Shown here in pieces: positions 28,931-37,604 of a DNA stretch of 64,000 nucleotides (positions within the stretch are counted from its first letter, which is position 1; every line of letters starts with the position of its first letter). The notes beneath the pieces are model-generated. The model did not search any database. It was not told the DNA's origin and was given only the letters and a program-made list of their open reading frames with translations. Source of the stretch: Pachyseris speciosa (lineage: Eukaryota; Cnidaria; Anthozoa; Scleractinia; Pachyseridae); NCBI GenBank assembly GCA_016490735.1, contig JAEMWC010000103.1, forward strand, positions 222,501 through 286,500, written 5' to 3'. A program made the translations under genes and the position numbers.

Positions 28931-29579
28931 ATATGAGTTTCAGTGGGAACAACTTTTGTCGGATTTCGGGCAAGTTTGATTTAAATAGGTACTTTCCACA
29001 ATTGATAAAATATACTGTAGGGTGTGATTTCCTTTGCATCCTGAGAACGGGGAAAACAAGTAAAACGCTAGAACGTTGAAGAAATTGTAATAAAATGGCT
29101 AATAATGATTTCTTCGGTAAAATATTTATTCGAGTCGTCCTTTGAAGGACAACTGTTGTATGTAGCGTGACTGTGAAACTAGTCACGCATCACGCCTGTC
29201 AAAGTGTCCGGAAATAGGGGTGTCCGAGAAATAGGGCAACATACTGTTACACCTTACTTTCATCATTAAAAACCACCCACCTCTCCCAACTGGGTATCAA
29301 TATCATTTTCTCCAAACTAAATTTAACCTGACGGGCATCCCCGTTTGTTGCTACTTTTCTAGCAACAAATCTACTTGTCATAATTATTTTCGGGAAGCGT
29401 GAAACGATTTGCCATTTTTCACTGAGGATGGACGCATGGACACAACTAAGCATGAGCAGAATATAATTTTCAACTATATCACAGTTGGACGGTAATGTGG
29501 GGTTATTGTGGGGTTCCTGTATAAACCTGTGGTGAATTGATTAAATTTGAGGTACAGTTAATGTCATTTCTGTCTTCAG

Positions 29580-29671
29580 CTTATTGACTACGACTCCGTC
29601 AAGTTAGGATGCCCCTTCACAGCACTGAAGAATGAACCATTTAAACCAATCATTGACCTGTCAGTTGTCAA
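29580..29671 (+). CDS. CatSper auxiliary-subunit-like gene, exon (upstream)
   Basis: After the acceptor TTTCTGTCTTCAG the frame reads [20 protein letters not shown], then FKPIIDL. This resembles the conserved G-C-P ... P-x-x-P-x-x-E-L segment near the C-terminal end of CatSper gamma/delta/epsilon ectodomains. The donor is probably TCAA/GTAGTT (phase 2), just before an in-frame TAG. One further exon, not identified, would be expected between this and 30,902. The CatSper complex is the sperm flagellar calcium channel, and these subunits are single-pass proteins with large extracellular parts. Confidence 0.45.
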
Positions 29672-29721
29672 GTAGTTAGCCTGCGAACTCAAACAAGCCG
29701 GCTTGCTTTGGTGGGTCTTTA

Positions 29722-30021
29722 TAGAGCGCTTTTCAATTGAGTGTCGTAAAACCAAAACCAAAGCAAAGCAATTACTCTGTCTGTGACCAATCACAACAGA
29801 AGTAAGCAGTGCAATGAGCCAATCAGAATACGAAGCAATTACACGTAACCGGCGTCAAGCGCGGGAAATGGGCGCGTGCAAGTCGCAATTGGTTTTGATT
29901 TTGTTTCTCATTGGTTGAGAAAGTGGCGCGAGTTTTCCTGGCCAATCACAGACTGAGCGAAGCAATGCAAAACCAAAGCAAAGCCGTAATTACTTTCAAC
30001 ACTTAATTGAAAACCGCTCTA
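29722..30021. mobile_element. 300-bp MITE, TAGAGCG ends, CCAAT-rich interior
   Basis: The left end reads TAGAGCGCTTTTCAATTGAG. The right end, on the minus strand, reads TAGAGCGGTTTTCAATTAAG. The interior carries several CCAAT/ATTGG boxes and inverted ACCAAAGCAAAG segments. A diverged interior piece of the same family forms the putative promoter of the glycosyltransferase gene at 8,930-9,005 and 44,885-44,955. Confidence 0.65.
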
Positions 30022-30901
30022 AATGTGAAGTAAAACTAATAAGCAAGGACCGCCGACGATGATGCTGCTAGTTTACGTAGGATCTACAAGATATCTAGTC
30101 AGCCAAAAGATAAACCTTAACAAACCTTTGCCCAACTTGACGCATTCTCATTTTGGAAGTATGCCGGAATGGAAATAGTGGAATAGACGGTCTTATTGTT
30201 CTTTTGGGGCCTATTCTGTTTACGTAAAGAACGGAATAGCACTTCGTTTATTCAATACCCGATAGCTGAATGAATTCAATCAACAGAATTACGGTTTATT
30301 CGAAATTACTGGAGAACATTCGTTCCTCTGGGAAAATTTGGCGGAAAAATTCGTGCGCGGCCCGCCAAGGCCTGACGTCACCGAAAGTTAGCTTTAGACA
30401 CTCTTCCAAAATATGTTACTTATGAAACTGTGTGGCGCTTTTGGTGGATAATAACTGGTTTGGTAAAATATATGAAGAAAAATTTGAGGGCCATACGATA
30501 ATAATGTCAGACGTTTTGAGGTTGACAGACATGCCCATGGAGCGCCATTTTGCATCACCTGATCACTCCGCTAATGATATTCTTTTTTCCCCGTTGTCCG
30601 TTCTGACATCCAGAGTACCTCAGGGAGGCGCCAGGAGGCCTCAACGACGAGTTTAACTTTATTTGAAGCTTTCAAAAACCATACCCATATGTATATACAG
30701 ACATACATACAACCTTTATTTCAGTTCACACGATATTAATTTAGAGCTACAAGTTTGTGGGGTCGTGTGCAAAAATTACAAATAAAATAAATAAAATAAA
30801 AATAAATCACTATTAAAATGAAAATAGTGTTGTGGACAGAGCGCAAAGCACGTGGTAGTAGCAGAACAGTGACCATTTTCTTTCCCCTTTATTCTGTAAA
30901 G
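30022..30901 (+). other. Putative intron sequence of the CatSper-like gene
   Basis: No recognisable exon. A frame at 30,432-30,656 (DNNWFGKIYEEKFEGHTIIM) is open but not recognised. About 30,690-30,810 is AT-rich and repeat-like, ending in (AAAT)n. Confidence 0.3.
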
Positions 30902-30988
30902 GCTGGATGTGTCAACGAGCTGCAGAACTGGGAAAAGATGGTGAAATCTATGCAAGGACCTGACAAGGAAGCAGCTTGGTCTAAAGAG
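30902..30988 (+). CDS. CatSper auxiliary-subunit-like gene, 87-nt exon
   Basis: Bounded by a pyrimidine-rich acceptor (CCCCTTTATTCTGTAAAG) and donor TAAAGAG/GTGTGC, phase 0 at both ends. Encodes AGCVNELQNWEKMVKSMQGP then DKEAAWSKE. The A-G-C-V ... E-x-Q-x-W motif and the W before the next exon's N-Y-x-S-C-F are characteristic of the C-terminal ectodomain of CatSper delta/epsilon/gamma-type subunits. The exon joins in frame to 31,620. Confidence 0.6.
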
Positions 30989-31064
30989 GTGTGCAAAATC
31001 ATCTTAAAACCGTGATGTGTTGTTCTGGGCTAAGTGCGGTGAAAAAAGGTTCTTTGTTCAATAC

Positions 31065-31493
31065 CGTGAAAGCTCTATTAAGGCCCCCGTCTCTATTAAC
31101 GCCCCCTCTCTAATAAGCCCCCGTTTGTTAGTCCGTTTTTGTAACAACCCCCCCCCCCACCTCTCTAATAAGCCCCCCTCCCCTTTGGGACGCGAAATTT
31201 TGTAATTAGTCCCTCCTATTCCCTCTTACGAAACCCACTTAATCACGCCCAGTTGGTTTGTTTTTAAACAAATATACATTCAAACACATAATACTGTTTG
31301 CTGCTCTGTATTAAATAGTAAAGTTCCACTGCAGTTGTTTGAGTTTAGTACAAAAACTATTTAAAGACGAAATCGAAGGGTTTAAGATTTGAAATAATCC
31401 CCCCTTTCTATTAAGCCTCCCTCTCTAATAAGCCCCCCGTCAATGAGGCTTGACATTAAATAAGCCCCTGGGGGCTTAATACAGCTATTACGG
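31065..31493. mobile_element. 429-bp TA-flanked MITE
   Basis: The left end reads CCGTGAAAGCTCTATTAAGG. The right end, on the minus strand, reads CCGTAATAGCTGTATTAAGC. TA lies at 31,063-31,064 and 31,494-31,495. Repeated TCTCTAATAAGCCCCC motifs and a C run (about 31,149-31,161) lie inside. It sits in an intron of the CatSper-like gene. Confidence 0.75.
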
Positions 31494-31619
31494 TAATTGA
31501 AAATACATCAAATTATTATCAATATTTTCACAGCCAAGGATCGAATTATAATTCAAAGGCCCTTCGCTTCTGAATATAATCGAAGACATTTTTTTTATTG
31601 CATTATTTCAATTCAACAG

Positions 31620-31783
31620 AATTACCGCAGCTGTTTCGAGGATCCAACAAACGGTTCTGCGAGCATAGTTGATCTCAATCAAGCTTACGAGATCCTCAAC
31701 AGTTCTGCGGCCTCTTCCCATGTCATCTGGAATGATGTCGGCATATTTGTCTTCACTTTGAAAGTCATTGATCCAGAATTCAG
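31620..31783 (+). CDS. CatSper auxiliary-subunit-like gene, 164-nt exon
   Basis: Acceptor TTTCAATTCAACAG, donor GAATTCAG/GTGAGA, phase 0 in and phase 2 out. Encodes [20 protein letters not shown], then [20 protein letters not shown], then [14 protein letters not shown]. The signatures are N-Y-x-S-C-F, Y-x-I-L-N-S-S, and an aromatic beta-strand before D-P-x-[FY]-S-[FY]-C, with the S-F-C supplied by the next exon. The phase matches both neighbours, which is strong evidence for a real spliced gene. Confidence 0.7.
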
Positions 31784-32588
31784 GTGAGAAGCCTGACCTG
31801 CTGCCGTCTAAATTCCATTTTTTCAGACCTGGATGACCAGAACAAACAGTTACTAAATAGAATGCGCTATATATTTTGAACGAAGCAAAGTTCCCAAAAT
31901 TGCGTACAGTATTCTGAAAATTATATGTGCGGCACTGCCATATGGAAGTAGCCTACAACGCAGGCGTATTTGGGTTGAGCGAGGACTGAGTATTTTCGCG
32001 AAAACGATCCTGGGTTATGAGCAAGAAGATGGGGGGGGGGGGGGGGGGAAGAAAATATGACCAAGGGGGTGGGCGTCAGGCAGAGAGACGAAGAAGAGCC
32101 CCTTCCCCTTCTCCGCCCCCTTGATTTGCTTCAACGCTCCACGGTTTGAAAATCCGAGATGGTGTCCTCTCGCCCGCCAAAACAACGCGCCTGGACTGCA
32201 GGCTGATATGGAAGGAACTCGAAAACCCTGTATACACTGAACCAATCATTCAAACCAATGCGCTTCATTAACAAACAAACAAACCGGTCTGTCCAGCCAG
32301 TCATACTGGCAAATGGAAAGCACCGTCAGTCTAGAGTCAGCCGACACCATTTATCTTTCCTCGGTCGTGTCTGAGTCGCCTAACTCCTCAAATCCAGTTG
32401 AAGTTACTACTTTATTATAAAAAGGCCCGATCTGACGCTCCAAATGGTGTCCTGCAAGTTCAAGTGACGTTGATTATAAATTGATTATGTCAAACATTTT
32501 ATTATCTGTGTTGTCAGTAATTGTAACTTGTCGTAAAATTTTGCCAGTTATCAGTTTCCCAGTTACGAGACCTAATACAGTCAGTGTA

Positions 32589-32749
32589 CAGTGGAAACTC
32601 GATTTAACGAACCTCTACATAACGAAATCCTTGTTATAACGAACGATATTCTTCAGCCTGGCCTTTTAAGATGTATGGAAAAGGACTCCTCGATATAACA
32701 AACCAATTTCTCTAGTCCCTTGGTATTTCGTTAAATCGAGGTTCCACAG
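32589..32749. mobile_element. 161-bp Tc1/pogo-like MITE
   Basis: The left end reads CAGTGGAAACTCGATTTAACG. The right end, on the minus strand, reads CTGTGGAACCTCGATTTAACG. TA lies at 32,587-32,588 and 32,750-32,751. Internal GTTATAACGAAC motifs. No coding capacity. Confidence 0.8.
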
Positions 32750-32834
32750 TAAATGGAACTGAAATCAAAACGAAATATTTATTCGTCTCACTAAGCGCTC
32801 CTAGGCTACCAGAGGTAAGATGTCACGAACCATA

Positions 32835-33221
32835 GAGTACTAAAGTGATGACGTCACAAAAACTAATTCTGTGAAATTATGGGATTTGTTCGGATAATCA
32901 GAAAGAACACGATAAGAACGACCTACTTGCAAAAATCAGCATTTTCTTACAGTTTGAGAGCGACTGAGATAATAGCACCGTTATGATCTGCTAACTCCAT
33001 ACGAATCCTACTAAATTTTACTTAGTTCCTAACGTTATGAGCCAAGTCAAATTTAAAAGGATTTGTATGGAGTCAGCAGACCATAACAGTGCTAATATCT
33101 CAGAGTCAATTTGCCTTTAAATGCTCATTTTTGGCAAGTTAGCATTTTTCACCTTGCTCTTTCTGAGCAAGTCCCATAATTCCAAAAATTCTAATATTTG
33201 TGACGTCACACTTTAGCACTC
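32835..33221. mobile_element. 387-bp TA-flanked foldback MITE
   Basis: Long inverted arms (about 170 bp each): GAGTACTAAAGTGATGACGT at the left; the right end, on the minus strand, reads GAGTGCTAAAGTGTGACGTC. TA lies at both ends (32,833-32,834 and 33,222-33,223). The two halves can fold along nearly their whole length. Confidence 0.75.
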
Positions 33222-33333
33222 TATTGTGAAGAAATCAGTTCCTGGTAACTACGACGGAGCTCTTGCGAATATTCACTCCATACGTTTTTTGCACTGTCGA
33301 GTACCAAGACTTATCAGTGACTTTCCGTGGCAG

Positions 33334-33490
33334 CTTTTGTAATCTGAGGGTGGAGTTTGCTGTTCAAGTGATTGGTGAGCGGAGCTCGGAGCAGGAGATC
33401 CCCTCTTTTGTTGTCCTTGGTTCATCATGCTTGACCATCGTTGCTATGGTTTTATCCGCGTACTACACTAGTGTTTTCTGTCGGACTTAA
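33334..33490 (+). CDS. CatSper auxiliary-subunit-like gene, last exon with TM helix
   Basis: Acceptor ACTTTCCGTGGCAG. The first base completes a serine codon from the previous exon, giving D-P-E-F-S-F-C-N-L. The frame continues [18 protein letters not shown], a transmembrane helix of about 20 residues ([19 protein letters not shown]) and a short tail ending SVFCRT before a TAA. The order D-P-x-x-S-x-C-x-L, hydrophobic strand, V-x-G, one TM helix, short cytoplasmic tail is the typical C-terminus of CatSper gamma/delta/epsilon subunits. The exact subunit cannot be decided from these exons. Confidence 0.7.
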
Positions 33491-34430
33491 CATGGGCTTG
33501 ATGCGGCAAGAGATTTAGTTTCGCCTAGAAAGGACGCAGAAAAAGCTTCCGCCTTTTGTTGTCTTTCTGTAAAGTTATGAGAAGGCTGGTCGACTAGTTT
33601 CCGAAATAGTAAGATCTGCTCTTTTGATTATTTTACGAATATTTCAGTCTTGCCTTTCTATGAAAGTTTATACGGTATGCATTTTGTTATGAAGTCTGAA
33701 ATTGGTAAATAAAAAATGATTATTTATGGCGAAGCGTTGACTTTCTTGTTCAGGCACACAGCCACTCTCCATGGTTACAATAAGAATTTAAATAAATGCC
33801 AAAAAGTGGACAGCAGTATAGTCACAATAGCTTTTAGATATAAAACGATGGTTTTAAATGTTACAGACAAGTTTCAGCAGAAATGTTTGCCTTCTTCAGT
33901 GCAAGTGTTACAGGAGATAAAAATCTGAATGTAAGAAGCTTTTCCTTCAAAGTTGGTCTCGTTAAAACTATCGTTGACAGGACCTGTAAAATTAACAACG
34001 CGTGGAAGGGCTTCCACGAAAACACCAAGACTTAATATCCTGAAGAGAAATCTCTTTCCCAGCCACTTTGTTAAAAACGTTGGAAATAACTTCCTCACAA
34101 AAACGCAATTTCAGAATGTTTCGCCGAACAAAGTAAACGGAACAACAACATTTTACTTAATCTTCCCTACGTGGGCGGGTTTTCCATGCAACGACATAAT
34201 TTATAATTATAACAATCATTTAAACTTTTATATAGCGCTTATACATCACTGTTCTGTGCGCTTTTCAAAAATCATAGAATATTCAAACTTTATACTTTTA
34301 CGTAAAAATTTAAACAAATTGAAATTTATACTAAATTATCACGCACAAACGCCTAAGGGGTAAAGAAAGACGATATTGCAATAACATAGACATCAAATTG
34401 GTTTTCTCTTAATTAAAAATAGGATCCGTT
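33491..34430. other. 3' flank of the CatSper-like gene
   Basis: AATAAA at 33,708-33,713, about 218 nt after the stop, is a plausible polyadenylation signal. About 33,803-34,430 is AT-rich with no recognisable gene. The copy 2 homology starts near 34,430. Confidence 0.4.
33752..33802 (-). pseudogene. Inverted partial copy of the decayed exon
   Basis: On the minus strand this reads TAACCATGGAGAGTGGCTGT in the same surrounding sequence as exons 404-539 and 34,525-34,660 (TTTTGGCA..., AAATTCTT...). It is about 50 nt long and about 770 nt before the copy 2 exon, in opposite orientation. Confidence 0.5.
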
Positions 34431-34524
34431 AAGACTGAAAGATACTATCCCTAGTGTGCTTCGTTCAGGGGTTGTGCGTAAATTTTCTTGTGCTGGTTGT
34501 AATTGTGACTTTCCTGTTGTTTAG

Positions 34525-34660
34525 ACCTTTTGGCAATATTAAAATTCTTGTTGTAACCATGGAGAGTGGCTGTGTGAAGCCAGAAGGGTACTTGGTAGCG
34601 ACGATCTATATTAATACGTTCATCACCAAGCAGTATTTATGAGTGCCGTGTCTCTGGAAG
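34525..34660 (+). pseudogene. Decayed exon, possibly TMEM184/OST-alpha-like (copy 2)
   Basis: Same 136-nt length, acceptor (TCCTGTTGTTTAG) and donor (GGAAG/GTGAGT) as 404-539. Reads RPFGNIKILVVTMESGC then VKPEGYLVATIYIN. The shared in-frame TGA near the 3' end shows it was already damaged, or non-coding, before duplication. Confidence 0.35.
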
Positions 34661-35164
34661 GTGAGTAAAATACTTTGCAAACTTCTGTACTTTATTTAAG
34701 ACAGTGACTGATACGACGCTAGACCAGACCTATACATACCGCTCAGCTCAAGAGAGGAAACAAAAGAGAGCGGCTCTTTCACGGTTTAGGAAGTTGAGCT
34801 AGGAAAACAGTATATTCAGGTGGCCATAATGCACTCCACATTCATGTACATACACAAGTGATATCCTGTAATATACGGAAGTTCGTGTGTCGAGGTTTTT
34901 TTGGCTGTCAATGTGTCGAATAATAACACAGTTATCCAGCTCAAAATTGTGTAACTTCCCCTGATTTTAGCCAGCTAGTTTTATGGTCTCATCGGCTAAC
35001 AATTAAACAATCATCCTGCGAAATGGCGCGGAACATCGCCTGATAGCCGACGAAGTAGCCTGCAACCAGGCGTTCTTATTTGGGGGAGCATTGTTCTTCT
35101 GAGATCGTAGCTACTTACATACTTTTCAAAAAGACAATTCACAGGACATTGTAAAAGATGATAA
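34661..35164. other. Duplicated non-coding block, copy 2
   Basis: Matches 540-690, 1,090-1,150 and 1,438-1,650 of copy 1 without the SINE, then continues with a short piece of the LINE fragment found at 3,495-3,560. Copy 2 therefore lacks 1,650-3,495, including the TA-flanked MITE and first satellite block. Confidence 0.6.
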
Positions 35165-35520
35165 TAAGTAAGTTCAACTCAAACTGTGATAACTCTTGAG
35201 GCAAAATGCAACAGCAACTCAAAGTCTAATAACTTTTGACACAAAATGTAACAGTAACTCAAACATGTAATAACTTACTCAGAATAATTATAACTTTTGT
35301 CACAAAATGTAAACGTAATGTAATAAGTTTTGACGCAAAATGTAATAGTAACTCAAAATGTAATAACTTCTGTCGCAAACTGCAAACATGCATGTAATAA
35401 CATTTGGCAAGCCGTCTGTAATAGTAACTCAAAATGTGATAACGTTTGACGCAAAATGTAATAGTAGCTCAAAATGTAATAACTTTTGAAGCAAAGTGCA
35501 ATAGTAACTCAAAATGTAAT
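35165..35520. repeat. 40-bp satellite-like array, copy 2
   Basis: About nine degenerate units of the CAAAATGTAATAACTTTTGA family, uninterrupted here. It ends in ATGAGGTTAGC, the target site of the next element. Confidence 0.8.
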
Positions 35521-36379
35521 ATGAGGTTAGCTATGGTTGCCGGAATGTTGCAATATTCAATACGAACAATTTTGTATTCAATGTTTCAATATTTTATTCA
35601 ATAAACCAAAATTATATTCAATGTTTCAATATTTTATTCAATAAACCAAAATTATATTCAATATTTCGATATTTTATTCAATGAACCAAAATTTTATTCA
35701 ATGTTTCCGTATTTTGTTCAATAAACCAAAATTATATTCAGTGGCTTGATATTTTGTTCAATAAACCGAAATTATATTCAATGCTTCGCATTCTTATTCA
35801 GTAAATAAAATTTATATTCAATATCTCCCAATAAAATATGTATTGGAATAAAGATTTGTTTGCGTTTAATTTGCATTCAATGCGCGCTTGTTCAATTCAA
35901 TAACTGATTTTTGTTCAATAATTTCTGTGTTCATCCTGGTCAGCGGATGATGGACGACCCTGTAGTTACCCTATGTATGAGAACACCTAAACATGGCGGC
36001 CGATGCTATGTGCCTGGTCGGTGCTACGTGCGTGATAGTGCTTTCGTCTTTTAGATATAACCTGCTTCCATAAAGCCACACTTCTCTTTAGTAGACTCGT
36101 AATGGTATTATCTGTCCTGCGTTCACTGCTCGATATGGATTTGTTCTTCGATAAACACCAATCAAGTTCTAGGTCAGCTACGTACTTTGTTCGGAAGTGT
36201 ATCAATACTGAAACGAGAAAGTAAACCATTGGGTTTACCTCGGTGTAAAAACCTGGCGAGATTTTCTTTGTCTTACGAGGTATTGTTGTGCTGTACGCTT
36301 TTGTTTTGAATGTTTTGTTTTCTTTGTTTTACGTCATTCGTGAGTTTCCAAACCACTTGAGACTGTAAGCTCGCCAGAC

Positions 36380-36530
36380 TTTGGATCAAGCGGGGAGAAA
36401 CCATTTCGGATGTTGTGGTTTCTACACCTGGACAGATATTGCTAAGATGCTACGAATTTCGCGGTGTACACTGTATAGAAGGATAAATGAGTTTAACCTG
36501 GAGAATTTAGGTGGGTTTTCGGACATTTCC
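36380..36530 (+). pseudogene. Helix-turn-helix remnant of an integrase-type transposase
   Basis: Reads FYTWTDIAKMLRISRCTLYR then RINEFNLENLGGFSDIS. The W-T-D-I-A-K-M-L-x-I-S-R-x-T-L-Y-R-R pattern is the N-terminal helix-turn-helix found ahead of rve/DDE integrase cores in cnidarian and fish IS3EU-like proteins. The frame stops before any catalytic region. Confidence 0.55.
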
Positions 36531-36573
36531 TCGTTTCAGTATTCATACATTTCCGCAAACAAAGTACACAGCT

Positions 36574-36835
36574 CAGGGGCAGATCTAGGGGGAGGGTGCA
36601 GGGGGTGCACCCCTCCTCCCCCCGAGATGACCTGCGGCTTTCTAATACAACTGGTATTCTGAAAAAAAAAAAAAAACACTATGTGGTTTATTGGTGTTGA
36701 TGTTATGTGATTGCCTAGGCAAAAGCCTTCGTCTTCGTATTCGCTATTAAAATTTGTTTACGTCCGGTCACCAGTCAGTTACGCCATTCCTTAGTGGTGC
36801 ACCCCCTCCTAAAAAAAATCCTGGATCCGTCCCTG
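36574..36835. mobile_element. 262-bp hAT-like MITE nested in the IS3EU-like element
   Basis: The left end reads CAGGGGCAGATCTAGGGGG. The right end, on the minus strand, reads CAGGGACGGATCCAGGATT. CAGGGGCGGATC-type ends are typical of hAT MITEs. The flanks share CAGCT on both sides; a full 8-bp duplication is not clear. It sits in the right arm and splits the transposase start from the centre. Confidence 0.65.
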
Positions 36836-37066
36836 CAGCTGACCTAGAACTTTGTTAGTGTTACCATCGAAGAACAAATCCATATCGAGCAGTGAACGCA
36901 GGACAGATAATGCCATTTCGAGTCTACTAAAGAGAAGTGTGGCTTCGTGGAAGCCTAAGTCAGGGTTATCATCTTGGATTTCAATCTCCTCTAGCAGGTT
37001 ATTTATAATAGACGAAAGCACTATCACGCACGTAGCACCGACCAGGCACATAGCATCGGCCGCCAT
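36836..37066 (-). pseudogene. N-terminal part of the IS3EU-like transposase in the inverted arm
   Basis: Reads MAADAMCLVGATCVIVLSSI, NNLLEEIEIQDDNPDLGFHE and SVLRSLLDMDLFFDGNTNKV. The same start occurs on the plus strand at 35,993 in the left arm, but there an internal deletion removes the LLEEIEIQ segment. The right arm is thus an inverted copy of the 5' part of the gene, not the original 3' part. Confidence 0.5.
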
Positions 37067-37548
37067 GTTTAGGTGTTCTCATACATAGGGTAACTACAGG
37101 GTCGTCCATCATCCGCTGACCAGGATGGACAACAGAAATTATTGAACATAAAATCACGCATTGAACAAAAAATCAGTTATTGAATTGAACAAGCGCGCAT
37201 TGAATACAAATAAAACGCAAACAAATCTTCATTCCAATACATATTTTATTGGGAGTTATTGAATATAAATTTGATTTACAGAATAAAAATGCGAAGCACT
37301 GAATATAATTTCGGTTTATTGAACAAAATATCAAGCCACTGAATATAATTTTGGTTTATTGAACAAAATATCGAAACATTGAATATAATTTTGGTTTATT
37401 AAATAAGATATCGAAACATTGAATATAATTTTGGTTTATTGAATAAAATATTGAAACATTGAATATAATTTTGGTTTATTGAATAAAATATTGAAACATT
37501 GAATACAAAATTGTTCGTATTGAATATTGCAACATTCCGGCAACCATA

Positions 37549-37604
37549 GTTAGCTGCAACAATGAATGAAAGTTTTCTTTCATTCATTGTTGCAGCTAAC
37601 CTCA
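37549..37604. repeat. Local inverted duplication at the L1-like 5' junction
   Basis: GTTAGCTGCAACAATGAATG with AAAG is followed after TTTT by CTTTCATTCATTGTTGCAGC with TAACCTCATATTA. The target sequence of copy 2 is thus repeated in reverse for about 25-40 nt just where the L1-like element begins. Confidence 0.65.

Larger units (their letters stand above)
31784..33333 (+). other. Intron of the CatSper-like gene, MITE-rich
   Basis: A 1,550-nt intron with GT and AG ends. It contains a G run (32,031-32,048), a 161-bp TA-flanked MITE and a 387-bp foldback. No further exon is seen. Confidence 0.55.
35532..37548 (+). mobile_element. IS3EU-like element with ~700-bp inverted arms
   Basis: Termini TATGGTTGCCGGAATGTTGC and its complement ending CCGGCAACCATA. 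It is flanked by the 6-bp duplication GTTAGC (35,526-35,531 and 37,549-37,554). Copy 1 has the single empty site GAGGTTAGCTGCAAC at about 7,203-7,217. TAT ends with a 6-bp duplication match the IS3EU superfamily as I know it. The arms (35,532-about 36,232 and about 36,520-37,548) are inverted copies of each other. They contain subterminal (TATTCAATGTTTCAATATTT)n-like repeats and both include the start of the transposase gene. The centre keeps a helix-turn-helix segment. The DDE domain is gone. Confidence 0.65.

Noticed and set aside
29247..29453. Minus-strand frame resembling a ubiquitin peptidase C-terminus (W-V-V-F-N-D)
   Set aside because: Only a handful of residues match, no other protease motif is near, and there is no supporting splice structure.
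33874..34098. Minus-strand 74-codon frame
   Set aside because: No family, no splice signals, and it overlaps another open frame of equal quality on the other strand. Probably chance.
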